64,000 nucleotides of DNA from Alteromonas oceanisediminis. Lineage in GTDB: Bacteria; Pseudomonadota; Gammaproteobacteria; Enterobacterales; Alteromonadaceae. The notes under the pieces are model-generated. The model was not told where the DNA came from. It made no database searches and worked only from the letters and a program-made list of their open reading frames with translations. The stretch spans positions 1-64,000 of the forward strand of contig NZ_JAHCTA010000010.1 in assembly GCF_018474025.1 (NCBI RefSeq), read 5' to 3'. Made by a program: the position numbers and the translations under genes. Below, one piece after another: positions 26,877-36,066 of this stretch (position 1 is the first letter of the stretch; the number at the start of each line of letters is the position of its first letter).

Positions 26877-27440
26877 CTAGGGTTTTTCCTTGATGTGTGT
26901 TCGCCACCACATACGCGGCAGCAAATTGAGGTTGTCTTTCACGCGGTGTTTAATGACAGCGGCAATATGCAAAATCATTAGCGAAAGGAACGTCAGCCCA
27001 GTGTACCAATGGATTTCACGCGCAATTGATTCAATGGTTTTATTGCGTTCGACACCTGGGATGTGTGGCCATTCAAACCAGTCAAATACAATGGTAGGTA
27101 AGCCAAAGGGGCTGGCGGACACCATTAACCACCCAGACAGTGGCATCACGATCATCGCAGCATATAACGCCCAATGCCCCCACTTTGCCAAGCGCTTTTC
27201 CTGATGGGTCATTGCGTCTGGCAGACGCGGTTGGCTGGTTATCCAGCGTACAATTAACCGCAGCGCAATGCTCAGCAATACCAACACACCGGCACTTTTA
27301 TGTATTTGAAACAGCTTGTACTGGTCTGCCTTACTCATATCGACATTCACCATGAACAAACCACTTGCGAACATAAACAACAGCGCCAGCGCAATCAGCC
27401 AATGCAGAGCAATCGACACACTATGGTAACGCGCAGCCAT
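26877..27440 (-). CDS. Cytochrome b561-type membrane protein
   Basis: Four hydrophobic helices are readable in 187 residues. Candidate haem ligands are in SIALHWLIALALLFMFASG, KLFQIHKSAGVLVLLSIALR, IHWYTGLTFLSLMILHIAAV and the closing basic loop. It belongs to the bacterial cytochrome b561 group, which passes electrons between quinol and other acceptors in the inner membrane. It is flanked on both sides by YceI genes in the same direction (gaps of 1 and 11 bp), so a shared role with these lipid-binding proteins is likely. Confidence 0.92.
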   Translation of the reverse strand: MAARYHSVSIALHWLIALALLFMFASGLFMVNVDMSKADQYKLFQIHKSAGVLVLLSIALRLIVRWITSQPRLPDAMTHQEKRLAKWGHWALYAAMIVMPLSGWLMVSASPFGLPTIVFDWFEWPHIPGVERNKTIESIAREIHWYTGLTFLSLMILHIAAVIKHRVKDNLNLLPRMWWRTHIKEKP

Positions 27441-27451
27441 TGCTTTGTTAC

Positions 27452-28099
27452 CTATTCGTCAGTCTTAATAAATTCGCCTTCGATCATCACATCAACGCTG
27501 TCGCCAATGTTCGGCACGTACTTCGTCATACCCCACTCAGAACGATTGATTGTGGTGGTTGCAGAAAAGCCCATCGTAGGCTTTCCACTGAAGGGTTGGC
27601 GCTGCATTGCACCATTAAACTCGACGTCTAGCGTCACAGGCTTGGTAACGCCTAAGAAGGTCAGCTCACCGCTCATCTCAGCGCGTTGTTCCGTCAGCAT
27701 ATCGATGCCCGTTGAGCGAAAGGTAATATTGGCAAACTTCCCGGCGTTAAACCATGCCTCGTCTGTGGCTAAAATATTGTCGAAGTCTTTTTCATCGGCA
27801 TTGGGGTACGCGGTTTGAATGGACATCGGATTAATTGTGGCGGTGACCGTGCTTTTCTCGATGTTGTTTGCATCGAAGGTGATACTCGCATCAAAATCAG
27901 CGAAGCGTGCGGTGTAATCTGATAAACCAAGATGTGACACCTTCCAGACAATACTGGCGTGAGTAAGATCGACGGTATATTCGCCGCTGGGCATTTCATT
28001 GAAGGTGCTTTTGGCAAATACCCAACTGATACAGCCAGTTAAGCTGAGGGTAGCCACGATAACGATTTTAGGCAGCAAATGCGGAGTTAGTTTCATCAC
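27452..28099 (-). CDS. YceI-family lipoprotein
   Basis: The 215-residue protein opens with a lipoprotein signal (IVIVATLSLTGC, lipobox LTGC). It then has a YceI domain: YTVDLTHASIVWKVSHLGLS, AWFNAGKFANITFRS, GELTFLGVTKPVTLDVEF and SEWGMTKYVPNIGDSVDVMI. It is the first gene of a YceI-cytochrome b561-YceI operon. The second YceI in the operon looks like a cleaved periplasmic protein, so one copy may be anchored and the other soluble. Confidence 0.92.
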   Translation of the reverse strand: MMKLTPHLLPKIVIVATLSLTGCISWVFAKSTFNEMPSGEYTVDLTHASIVWKVSHLGLSDYTARFADFDASITFDANNIEKSTVTATINPMSIQTAYPNADEKDFDNILATDEAWFNAGKFANITFRSTGIDMLTEQRAEMSGELTFLGVTKPVTLDVEFNGAMQRQPFSGKPTMGFSATTTINRSEWGMTKYVPNIGDSVDVMIEGEFIKTDE

Positions 28100-28220
28100 A
28101 ATCCTTGGTCAGTTTTGATTAATCGACAATACGCAAACTACGCCGCTCCGGTTTCATTGTGCTCAACAGTTTCGCTCAACAGCGTACACTCTGAGACTAA
28201 CAACTGTTTTGGACGCCAAG

Positions 28221-29567
28221 CTAATGCAGTTTGAGGGTTGGCCGCAAACGTCGGTTAATCCGGTTCACCAACATGAATAACAGGGTTTTCAAGCGCCCAT
28301 AGATCACGAACTGATGCATGCGATAAAGGCTGATGTAGACCATTCTGGCTAACCGACCCTCAATAAACATACTGCCCTTAGTGAGGTTGCCCATCAAACT
28401 GCCTACCGTCGAATAGGTCGACAAGGAAACCAGTGAACCATAATCCACATATTGGTAATCCTGTAACGGTTTATAGGCATCCATCAACTTGATGTTTTTC
28501 AACACATGCGAGGCCATTTGGTGTGCAGATTGTGCGCGAGGCGGCACTTTCGAACCGTCTGGCATTTCACAGTGGGCGCAATCGCCCAATGCGAATATGG
28601 CGCTATCCACGGTACTGACCAACTTGCGATCCACTTTGATTTGATTGATCCGGTTCGTTGCTAACCCGCCAATCTCATGCAGAAAATCCGGTGCTTTGAT
28701 GCCCGCTGCCCAAACCGACATTTTACTGGAAATAAATTCACCTTCACGAGTATGCAGACCGTCCGCCTCAACTTTCGATACTGCCGTATTGAGTAATATC
28801 TCGACGCCTAACTTTTCCAATTCACGTTTAGTGGCACTGGCAATACGCTCAGGCAAAGCCGGCAGTAATCGAGGCCCAGCCTCGACCAGTCGTACTTTTA
28901 AGCGATTTTTAGACAGATGGTTGTACCCATATGACTTTAACAGCTCGGTGGTTTTGTACAATTCTGCCGCCAGTTCCACGCCGGTTGCTCCGGCACCCAC
29001 AATCGCGATTTCGAGCGTATGCTTGGTATCATCTGCTTGCAGTTTGAGAAATTCATTGAGCAAGCGTGTATGAAAGCGCTGCGCGCTTTGCGGTGAGTCT
29101 AAAAATATACAGTGCTCGCGCGCGCCCTCTGTACCAAAATCATTGGTGACTGAACCGAGCGCAAAAACCAGCCGAGTGTAATGCAGTTCACGTTGTGTCA
29201 GCACGGTTTGCCCTTCGTTGTCCAATAAGGGAGCTAACTGCACAACGCAGCGGTCGCGATCCAACCCCACCATGGTACCTAAATGAAACACAAATCCATT
29301 TTTGTTGCCTAAAGATAGATAGTCCACGCCGTCAATATCGGGATCCATCGCCCCAGCCGCCACTTCATGCAGTAGCGGCTTCCAAATGTGCGTTCGATTT
29401 TGATCAACCAGAATAACTTTGTGATTAAAGCCACGATAGTGACGCCCCAACTTGATAGCCAGTTCAAGTCCGCCTGCACCGCCACCAATGATGAGTGTGC
29501 ATTGGTCTTCGGGTGAGTTGGCAAGTTGTGACACAGGGTGATCTCCGGTAGTTTGGTAGTCAGTCAT
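28221..29567 (-). CDS. ndh: Type II NADH dehydrogenase (NDH-2-like)
   Basis: The protein has two Rossmann motifs: the FAD site TLIIGGGAGGLELAIKLGR near residue 25-45 and the NAD(P)H site IAIVGAGATGVELAAELY in the middle. The later FALGDCAHCEMPDGS and VPPRAQSAHQMASH stretches are also typical of NDH-2. The C-terminal part is amphipathic and basic, fitting peripheral attachment to the inner membrane. It oxidises NADH and passes electrons to quinone without pumping. I chose the ATG at 29567 (MTDYQ) because the upstream extension to 29645 looks unlike the family; neither has a clear ribosome site. Confidence 0.88.
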   Translation of the reverse strand: MTDYQTTGDHPVSQLANSPEDQCTLIIGGGAGGLELAIKLGRHYRGFNHKVILVDQNRTHIWKPLLHEVAAGAMDPDIDGVDYLSLGNKNGFVFHLGTMVGLDRDRCVVQLAPLLDNEGQTVLTQRELHYTRLVFALGSVTNDFGTEGAREHCIFLDSPQSAQRFHTRLLNEFLKLQADDTKHTLEIAIVGAGATGVELAAELYKTTELLKSYGYNHLSKNRLKVRLVEAGPRLLPALPERIASATKRELEKLGVEILLNTAVSKVEADGLHTREGEFISSKMSVWAAGIKAPDFLHEIGGLATNRINQIKVDRKLVSTVDSAIFALGDCAHCEMPDGSKVPPRAQSAHQMASHVLKNIKLMDAYKPLQDYQYVDYGSLVSLSTYSTVGSLMGNLTKGSMFIEGRLARMVYISLYRMHQFVIYGRLKTLLFMLVNRINRRLRPTLKLH

Positions 29568-29694
29568 GTCGCAGAAATCGACAGTCCTTTGAATGCGATT
29601 CATGTTATCAAACTCTGGCATTGCCGTCGTTATCCAAACTGGCAATTCATGCTAAATAATCAGCACCGACCAGCGTTGATTTAATAGACACTGA

Positions 29695-32145
29695 GTGAAA
29701 GTTACGTTATACACAAAGACAGCTGTGCAGAAATCCAATGGAGAGGGTGTTGGGCAGGTGAGTGACAAACCGATAGGCGCCGGTCAAATTAGTGATGAAG
29801 CTTTACTGATCCAAAAGTATAAGCCTCTGATTGACAAGCTTATTCCATTACAACAGGAAAACCGCCTGCTAGAAGGCTTGAATAAGTTTTCGGATAAAAT
29901 TCCTAGTCGCGTTCGCAATATTATCAAGCAGGAAGTGATTCGACTCACCTCATTGACCGACGCCAGCGCGGATAATTCCGAGTTTGCAAAATTCCCCGTG
30001 CTGAAATTTAAACACTTCGGCATCCCCATGCGGCTGGATAAAGTCGGCAAAGAAATTCTCGACCGTGAAACCAAACGTTTTCTCGACCGCTACACGGTTG
30101 GTGTGTTCGAGTCGGTGATGAACTCTGAGCATTACCAATCGAAAGTTCGGCAGGAACAGCAGGAAAAGATCGTTAAAGCCTTTAGTGTTGAGTCTCAGTC
30201 GTTTAAAGATATCGATTTTGCCGACGACTTGGCCATTAAGCCCAACTTTACTGTATTTTGTGCTGAGTTTGATAAAGGCCGAAACTGTCCCCTTGCGGCT
30301 CTGTCTAGCTCAGGAATGATCGTTGAAACCAAGCGAGCGCCGATTGTGGAGGGCGAGCATGATACGTTGTCTTTCACCTTCCCAGACATTGCCGGTTTAA
30401 CCAGTAAAGGCACACAGATCGCGTTTGAGATGGGTGAAAGTCGTTTCAATCGCGCGCTCTCGGTGTTTGAAACCCAGTTTACGCTAGCAAAGGGAACACC
30501 GCGGAAGCTGGTCGAGCGCCTGTCCAATTACGTTGAAAAAATGGTTAATCAGGTGCCATTGCAGCGCGATCTCGAAATTGAACGCGTGATGCAGGACTTG
30601 GAACGAGACCGAATATTTTCATTCAGCCCATGGATCCCGATTTTTGTGGCTGGCGACGCACAAAAATTCACCCCAAGGTTTCAATTAATCACGCCCACTA
30701 ACGCTGAATACAATGAAGCGTTCGTACCCGCGCGAGACCTTCCAGGTTCCGCTATCTTTCAGCGCTTAATGAGCGAGCTGATTGAGCATCAGGAAACTTT
30801 TTTACTCAAAGGGATTTTTACCCGCGGCGAGCAGTCGTTTAATGTCGCGATTACCTATCGCGATTTATGTAAGACCAACAGCGTTAAACAATTCATTGAG
30901 CTAGCGGCGCAATCGGGCAGCTTTAAAGTGCTGCAGTGCCGGCTGCGCTCCGTTAGCGCGGCGCATAAAGCGCTGGCAATGGATATTCACGATATGATTG
31001 CGAATGATTATCCTGAACTATCCAGCGTCAAGCACATTTTATTTTGTAAGGATGTGACAAACTGGATAGGCGATTTGGTGGTCGCCGCACCCGAGCCATT
31101 TAAACCGTTTCCGAAATCGATCATTGATGATGCATCGGAGTGGCCACTGACGGCTGTCATGGAGCAAGCTTCTGATCGGCGCAAAGAAGCACGCTACGTG
31201 ATGGACTCAGAATCGAGTATTAAAACAGGACTTTTCACGCAAGCTCCCGCAAAGCTGGTCGACCTCTCAGCGAGTGGGCTAAAGTTGATCATGAGCCAGC
31301 CTCAAGAGTTCGAGCCGTCCCAGACAGTCAAAGTAAGCATCAAAGATTTAAAAGTGAGCAATGAAGTGTATGAAGTGGCAGGCTATAACAGCAGCTCTGG
31401 CATTCTACGCTTAAAATTACCCAACGAAAACAAAGCATCAAACCGCAGCCGCCTGAAACGCCTATTCAGCCACAACGCCGACTATTTTTCACAGCGCGAT
31501 CTGAGTCGCAAGCAACGCAATTTCCATCGTTTTCTGTGGGAGTTGTGTATTCGTAATCTGCCCTGCGCGTCTGTGCTGATCAGCAACAATCGCTTCACAA
31601 TTGATCGGCTCAAAACGGTATATCATGCTGAAAATGATCGCGACCTTGAGCCGTTTAGCGTGCTGGCCAACGAAGTGCCATTACATGGATTTTTTGCGGA
31701 TAAAGAGGCAACAAAACCAAAATCGACCACACTTGACAACATGCTTAAACATGACCAGCGCGATGTGCACGTTATTCACGTGGTGAAGAACAAAGATCAG
31801 AGCATCATTTATGTCAAAGAGCATGATTTTCTGTATGGCAAAACAAGGCTACAGATCAGCGCTCACGTTGCTCAACAGAATGTTAAAGCGTGCGTGACTC
31901 ACTTGTGCGCCATTCGGTGCAATACTGCGGAAACCCCCTTGACCAGTAAGCGTTTTGCACAGCTATCTAAAATTGATATCGACATGTATGAGAAACTTAA
32001 AATTATGCAATCCGGCTATACGCACGTGCTCTATCTGTCAAATGTAGCTGATTTTCATAATATCCTGCTTAAATTTGGTATTGCCCCCGCGCCGCAGGCC
32101 AGCACCCCGTTGGACACTTCCAGTATCGCTGCCGATAACACCTGA
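29695..32145 (+). CDS. Large PilZ-domain protein
   Basis: An 816-residue protein beginning at GTG 29695. Most of the chain is of unknown fold. A PilZ domain lies at about 490-590, with the cyclic-di-GMP signature RRKEAR from 495 and DLSASG at 523-528. It is a candidate c-di-GMP effector in the cytoplasm, possibly linked to motility or surface attachment. Large PilZ proteins of this type occur in Vibrio and Alteromonadales. No obvious partner is adjacent; it is divergent from ndh and convergent with the glycosidase. Confidence 0.82.
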   Translation: MKVTLYTKTAVQKSNGEGVGQVSDKPIGAGQISDEALLIQKYKPLIDKLIPLQQENRLLEGLNKFSDKIPSRVRNIIKQEVIRLTSLTDASADNSEFAKFPVLKFKHFGIPMRLDKVGKEILDRETKRFLDRYTVGVFESVMNSEHYQSKVRQEQQEKIVKAFSVESQSFKDIDFADDLAIKPNFTVFCAEFDKGRNCPLAALSSSGMIVETKRAPIVEGEHDTLSFTFPDIAGLTSKGTQIAFEMGESRFNRALSVFETQFTLAKGTPRKLVERLSNYVEKMVNQVPLQRDLEIERVMQDLERDRIFSFSPWIPIFVAGDAQKFTPRFQLITPTNAEYNEAFVPARDLPGSAIFQRLMSELIEHQETFLLKGIFTRGEQSFNVAITYRDLCKTNSVKQFIELAAQSGSFKVLQCRLRSVSAAHKALAMDIHDMIANDYPELSSVKHILFCKDVTNWIGDLVVAAPEPFKPFPKSIIDDASEWPLTAVMEQASDRRKEARYVMDSESSIKTGLFTQAPAKLVDLSASGLKLIMSQPQEFEPSQTVKVSIKDLKVSNEVYEVAGYNSSSGILRLKLPNENKASNRSRLKRLFSHNADYFSQRDLSRKQRNFHRFLWELCIRNLPCASVLISNNRFTIDRLKTVYHAENDRDLEPFSVLANEVPLHGFFADKEATKPKSTTLDNMLKHDQRDVHVIHVVKNKDQSIIYVKEHDFLYGKTRLQISAHVAQQNVKACVTHLCAIRCNTAETPLTSKRFAQLSKIDIDMYEKLKIMQSGYTHVLYLSNVADFHNILLKFGIAPAPQASTPLDTSSIAADNT

Positions 32146-32160
32146 TTCTCGGTGCGTCGT

Positions 32161-33177
32161 CTACGGTGTAACTTGCCAGGCTCGAAATATTTCACGCAAA
32201 AATAAGCCATTCGGACTCAAGTGCTCATCCTTCCATTTGCCATTGGTCGGCGCGTGTGGCAACAACATCGCAGAGCCTTCCTGTTTATTCGTGATTGACC
32301 AACTCACATGAGACAAATGATTTTGCTTGATCCACACTAACCAGCGCAGCGACTCTTCAAGGTCAATGTCGCCATCCCCGGTTGCCTCTACACTGCCCCA
32401 CTCGGAAACAAACAGTGTTAAGCCAGCATCAATCGCTTTTTGCGCTTTATCACGCAGCGGCTGCTTGTGAGTGCCAGCGTAAAAATGCAATACATAAGCG
32501 ATGTTTGCATAGCCAATTAGCGGGTCTTTCGCCGCAAGATCAACATCTTGAGACCATGTGGGAGTGCCGACCAAAATTACATTATCGGGGTCAATTTTAC
32601 GAATGGCTGAAATCACCTTATTGGCATAAGGCTTTACGTCATCCTGCCAATCGGTTGTGTTAAGGGGTTCATTGTAAATTTCATAGATGACATTGGGTGA
32701 ATCGCCAAAGCGCGTCGCCATTTCTGAGAAAAATGCGACGGCCTGTGCTTCGATATCCTCAGCCCGATGCGAATGCCAGTCGATAATAACGTAAATTCCC
32801 TGTTCAATAGCGGCCTCAACCACGGCGATGACTCGTGCTTTGTTGGCTTCAGGGTCTTTAATGTAACTGCCGCCACTATCAGCGCCCATGGCAGCGCGGA
32901 TCACACTGGCGTTCCAGTCTTTAGCGACGGTTTCTACCACGCCAGCGTTGTAGAATGCCTCTCCCGGCCACCCACTGTTGCTCCAAAACAAACTTGGCCC
33001 TGCCAATGATAGCGGCACGTTAGTTTCACTCACCAAATAGCCTTGTTTGGTCGCAAGGTGCCCATACAGGGCGACCGGCGATCCGGCTGGTGCTGCGCCA
33101 ACTGACAGCGAGAAGAGTAAAGCCAATGCTAGACAGGGCTGACTGAAAAAAGCAAACAGAACGCGTAAATTCGGCAT
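32161..33177 (-). CDS. Secreted GH5-family endoglucanase-like hydrolase
   Basis: The 338-residue protein has a signal peptide (cleavage near residues 28-30, VGAAPAG) and a glycoside hydrolase family 5 barrel. Landmarks are VIRAAMG, IDWHSHRAE, the acid/base Glu170 in IYEIYNEPL, the HFYAGTH strand and the nucleophile Glu259 in FVSEWGS. The subfamily looks like GH5_2 cellulases. It is compact, with no carbohydrate-binding module. It neighbours the xylose genes, which fits use of plant or algal polysaccharides. Confidence 0.93.
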   Translation of the reverse strand: MPNLRVLFAFFSQPCLALALLFSLSVGAAPAGSPVALYGHLATKQGYLVSETNVPLSLAGPSLFWSNSGWPGEAFYNAGVVETVAKDWNASVIRAAMGADSGGSYIKDPEANKARVIAVVEAAIEQGIYVIIDWHSHRAEDIEAQAVAFFSEMATRFGDSPNVIYEIYNEPLNTTDWQDDVKPYANKVISAIRKIDPDNVILVGTPTWSQDVDLAAKDPLIGYANIAYVLHFYAGTHKQPLRDKAQKAIDAGLTLFVSEWGSVEATGDGDIDLEESLRWLVWIKQNHLSHVSWSITNKQEGSAMLLPHAPTNGKWKDEHLSPNGLFLREIFRAWQVTP

Positions 33178-33263
33178 TGTTCGTAAACCATCTGAAAACA
33201 GTAGGTTAAGGCTAATACGGATTTTTGCTGGCGCGATAATACAAATCCGCTAACCAATATGAC

Positions 33264-34436
33264 TTAATCGGCGTTTTTAAATTGCAGGCGAAGTTGACTG
33301 ACAGTTTTGCCATAGTGTTCTTTCAAGACTGCATGCATATACTGTTGCGATGGATAGCCACTGCGCTTGGCAATATCGTCTAGTGAAAAATCAGTGTCTT
33401 TTAGTAATCGGCATGCTTCCTCGCGCTTGCATAAATGCAGCTGCTGGTGCACCGACATCCCCACTTCCTGCTTGAATCGAGTTTCCAACTGTGAGCGCGA
33501 GACTGCCAGATGCTGCGCTACCTGTTCCACTTTTATTCCGTGGCTGGCGCGCTGCCGAATATAGTGCATCGCTTGTATCACTAAAGGATCATTGAGTGAC
33601 TTAAAATCCGTTGACTGCCGCTGCACGACGCCGGTGGGAGCGATCAATAGCCTCGGGGGTAACCGTGAAACTGGTGAAGTGAGACACAGATGCAGCAGCC
33701 TTGCTGCGCTAAATCCCATCTCAAAACACCCCTGGTTGATAGAACTCAGACTGACTTTACTGAGGTTACGTGCGATATCATCATCGTCAATCCCAATCAA
33801 CGACACCTGATCAGGCACAGCCCGATTGGTCCGCTCACACGCTTGTAAAATGTGCCGGGCACGGGCATCAGTTACGGCCAAAATGCCTACCGGCACTGGT
33901 AATTCATTAATCCAACCCGCCAGACGCTGCATAGAGACTTCCCAGGTTGTTGCGCGTGTAACATCTCCACGAAAGACGCTGAGCGAGAAGCCCGCATCGC
34001 GGCATTGCGATATCATTGCGCGTTCTCGCTCACGTGCCCATCGATGTCGATTATCGTGAGGCAAGCCATAAAATGCGAAACGCTCAAGCCCTTTTTCTCG
34101 CAGATGGGCTAACGCCAATGCAACGATGGCGTTATTGTCAGTCGCAACGTAGGGGACATTCGGGTAAAGCGACTCATCGTGATACGAACTCCCTACAGCG
34201 ACAACCGGTATTTGTTTACCCAGCAAGGCATTTTCGATTTCTGGATCATCGAAGTCGGCGATGATCCCGTCCACCTCCCATTGGTGGAGTTCTTTGAGTC
34301 GAGCCAGACAATCTTCTTCCAAAAACACGTCCCAACAAACTTGCGTTGATTGCAGATAATGTCCAATACCCTCAATCACGTGACGGTCATAAATTTTATT
34401 CGCGTTGAAAAGAAGTCCGATACGCCGTTGTTGCAT
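33264..34436 (-). CDS. xylR: Xylose-responsive regulator XylR
   Basis: The 390-residue protein combines an N-terminal LacI-type sugar-binding domain (IGLLFNANKIYDRHVIEGIG at the start, later GILAVTDARARHILQACER) with a C-terminal AraC-type DNA-binding domain (VEQVAQHLAVSRSQLETRFK, then IAKRSGYPSQQYMHAVLKEH). This is the architecture of XylR, which binds xylose and activates xylose genes. It is divergent from xylB-xylA, and a 13-bp-arm palindrome lies between them. Confidence 0.95.
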   Translation of the reverse strand: MQQRRIGLLFNANKIYDRHVIEGIGHYLQSTQVCWDVFLEEDCLARLKELHQWEVDGIIADFDDPEIENALLGKQIPVVAVGSSYHDESLYPNVPYVATDNNAIVALALAHLREKGLERFAFYGLPHDNRHRWARERERAMISQCRDAGFSLSVFRGDVTRATTWEVSMQRLAGWINELPVPVGILAVTDARARHILQACERTNRAVPDQVSLIGIDDDDIARNLSKVSLSSINQGCFEMGFSAARLLHLCLTSPVSRLPPRLLIAPTGVVQRQSTDFKSLNDPLVIQAMHYIRQRASHGIKVEQVAQHLAVSRSQLETRFKQEVGMSVHQQLHLCKREEACRLLKDTDFSLDDIAKRSGYPSQQYMHAVLKEHYGKTVSQLRLQFKNAD

Positions 34437-34501
34437 GAACTGATGCTTATGTTGATCCTGACGTAAATCACTATACAGAAGAATACACTCAGCCTTGAAG
34501 A

Positions 34502-34534
34502 AATTACGAAATTTAATTATGAAATTTCGTAATT
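34502..34534. promoter_or_regulatory. XylR-type operator between xylR and xylB
   Basis: Perfect 13-bp inverted arms, AATTACGAAATTT (34502-34514) and AAATTTCGTAATT (34522-34534), flank a 7-bp spacer. It lies 58 bp upstream of xylB and about 65 bp from the xylR start. Its size and its place in the divergent promoter fit a dimeric AraC-type regulator; the GAAATTT-like half-sites resemble E. coli XylR sites. Confidence 0.8.
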
Positions 34535-34591
34535 GTTTTTCGTGGTGCGAGTGTCACGATAAGAGCATGACTTGGTTAACACGTGATGGCG

Positions 34592-36052
34592 ATGTATTTA
34601 GGCATAGATTTAGGCACTTCAAACATAAAACTGGTGTTGCTTAGCAGCTCAGGAAAGCTGATCGACTCGGTATCCTCACCGTTGAATGTAGAGCGACCTC
34701 ACCCTCTGTGGTCTGAACAACACCCGAACGACTGGTGGCATACGTTCGACGCGGCCATGCAGAGCCTGATTCAGAGAAACGACGCCGCGCGTATCGAAGC
34801 GATTGGTCTTACCGGCCAAATGCATGGCGCTGTGTTGCTCGACACGCACGGCGATGTAATCCGTCCGGCTATTTTATGGAATGACGGGCGTTCGTCAGAG
34901 CAGTGCAAACAGTTAAAAGACCAAGTGGCAGACTCTGAGGTAATTACCGGCAACCTGATCATGCCAGGCTTTACCGCGCCCAAACTACTGTGGCTACAAC
35001 AAAACGAGCCTGAAGCTTTTGCGCGTATTCATAAGGTATTGCTACCCAAAGATTATTTGCGCTGGTGCTTAACCAATGATTACGCCACTGATGTATCTGA
35101 CGCCGCCGGCACCTTGTGGCTTGATGTTGCTCGCAGAGACTGGTCTGACACCATGCTGACAGCCTGTGGACTTGACCGCTCGCACATGCCGCGCCTGTAT
35201 GAGGGAACGCAAATCACGGGGATCATCAAACCTGCGCTGGCAAAACGTTGGGGGATGCAGTGTGTTGCTGTCGTCGCAGGCGGTAGCGACAATGCAGCAG
35301 GCGCAGTGGGTGTGGGCGTAGTCGGTCAGCAGCGAGGAATGCTGTCGTTGGGTACGTCTGGGGTTTACTTTGTGTCGGCGCAGCGTTATTCACAAGGCTG
35401 TGAAGACGCGGTACACAGTTTTTGTCACGCGTTACCCAATCAATGGCATTTGATGTCTGTCATGCTCAGTGCGGCAAGTTGTTTGCAATGGTTCGCTGAT
35501 CAGGTTGCCAAACAGCCGCTAGACAGGTTAATGCAGTCAGTCGAGTCCGAATGCACCATTGCCGAAGATATCCCTTACTTTTTGCCTTATTTGAGTGGTG
35601 AGCGCACACCGCATAACGATCCGTTAGTGCAGGGAAGCTTCATCGGCTTAACGCACTCAACCACTCAGCAGCAAATGCTTGTTGCCGTGTTAGAGGGCGT
35701 TAGCTTTGCCTTTGCCGATGCCGTAGAGGTTTTGCACAATACCGGTACGGTTGCACAGAATATTACCCTGATTGGTGGTGGTACTCGCAGCGACTTTTGG
35801 CGACAGATGCTGGCAGATGTTCTGAATTTGCCTTTGGATTACCGAGAAGATGGCGAAGTCGGCCCCGCATTAGGCGCGGCAAAACTTGCGCAAATTGCCA
35901 TAGAAACACACCGAACTGTGTCACAGATATGCACTCAGCCACGTCTGATTAAACGCTACCACCCCACTCCTGCTAAACATGCGGTGTTGGCGCAGCGGCG
36001 CCACAAATTCGTTGCCTTGTATTCTGCGCTGTCAGGGCACTACCACTCTTAA
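34592..36052 (+). CDS. xylB: Xylulokinase
   Basis: This FGGY-family kinase phosphorylates D-xylulose to xylulose 5-phosphate. Starting at ATG 34592 (MYLGIDLGTSNIKLVLLSSS) it has 486 residues, close to E. coli XylB (484). Also seen are IEAIGLTGQMHGAVLLD, PAILWNDGRSS, VAGGSDNAAGAVGVG, and a C-terminal ITLIGGGTRSDFWRQMLADV. In-frame GTG (34583) and ATG (34586) starts are possible but add only a few residues. xylA follows 14 bp later. Confidence 0.95.
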   Translation: MYLGIDLGTSNIKLVLLSSSGKLIDSVSSPLNVERPHPLWSEQHPNDWWHTFDAAMQSLIQRNDAARIEAIGLTGQMHGAVLLDTHGDVIRPAILWNDGRSSEQCKQLKDQVADSEVITGNLIMPGFTAPKLLWLQQNEPEAFARIHKVLLPKDYLRWCLTNDYATDVSDAAGTLWLDVARRDWSDTMLTACGLDRSHMPRLYEGTQITGIIKPALAKRWGMQCVAVVAGGSDNAAGAVGVGVVGQQRGMLSLGTSGVYFVSAQRYSQGCEDAVHSFCHALPNQWHLMSVMLSAASCLQWFADQVAKQPLDRLMQSVESECTIAEDIPYFLPYLSGERTPHNDPLVQGSFIGLTHSTTQQQMLVAVLEGVSFAFADAVEVLHNTGTVAQNITLIGGGTRSDFWRQMLADVLNLPLDYREDGEVGPALGAAKLAQIAIETHRTVSQICTQPRLIKRYHPTPAKHAVLAQRRHKFVALYSALSGHYHS

Positions 36053-36066
36053 CGTAGGAAACCATT

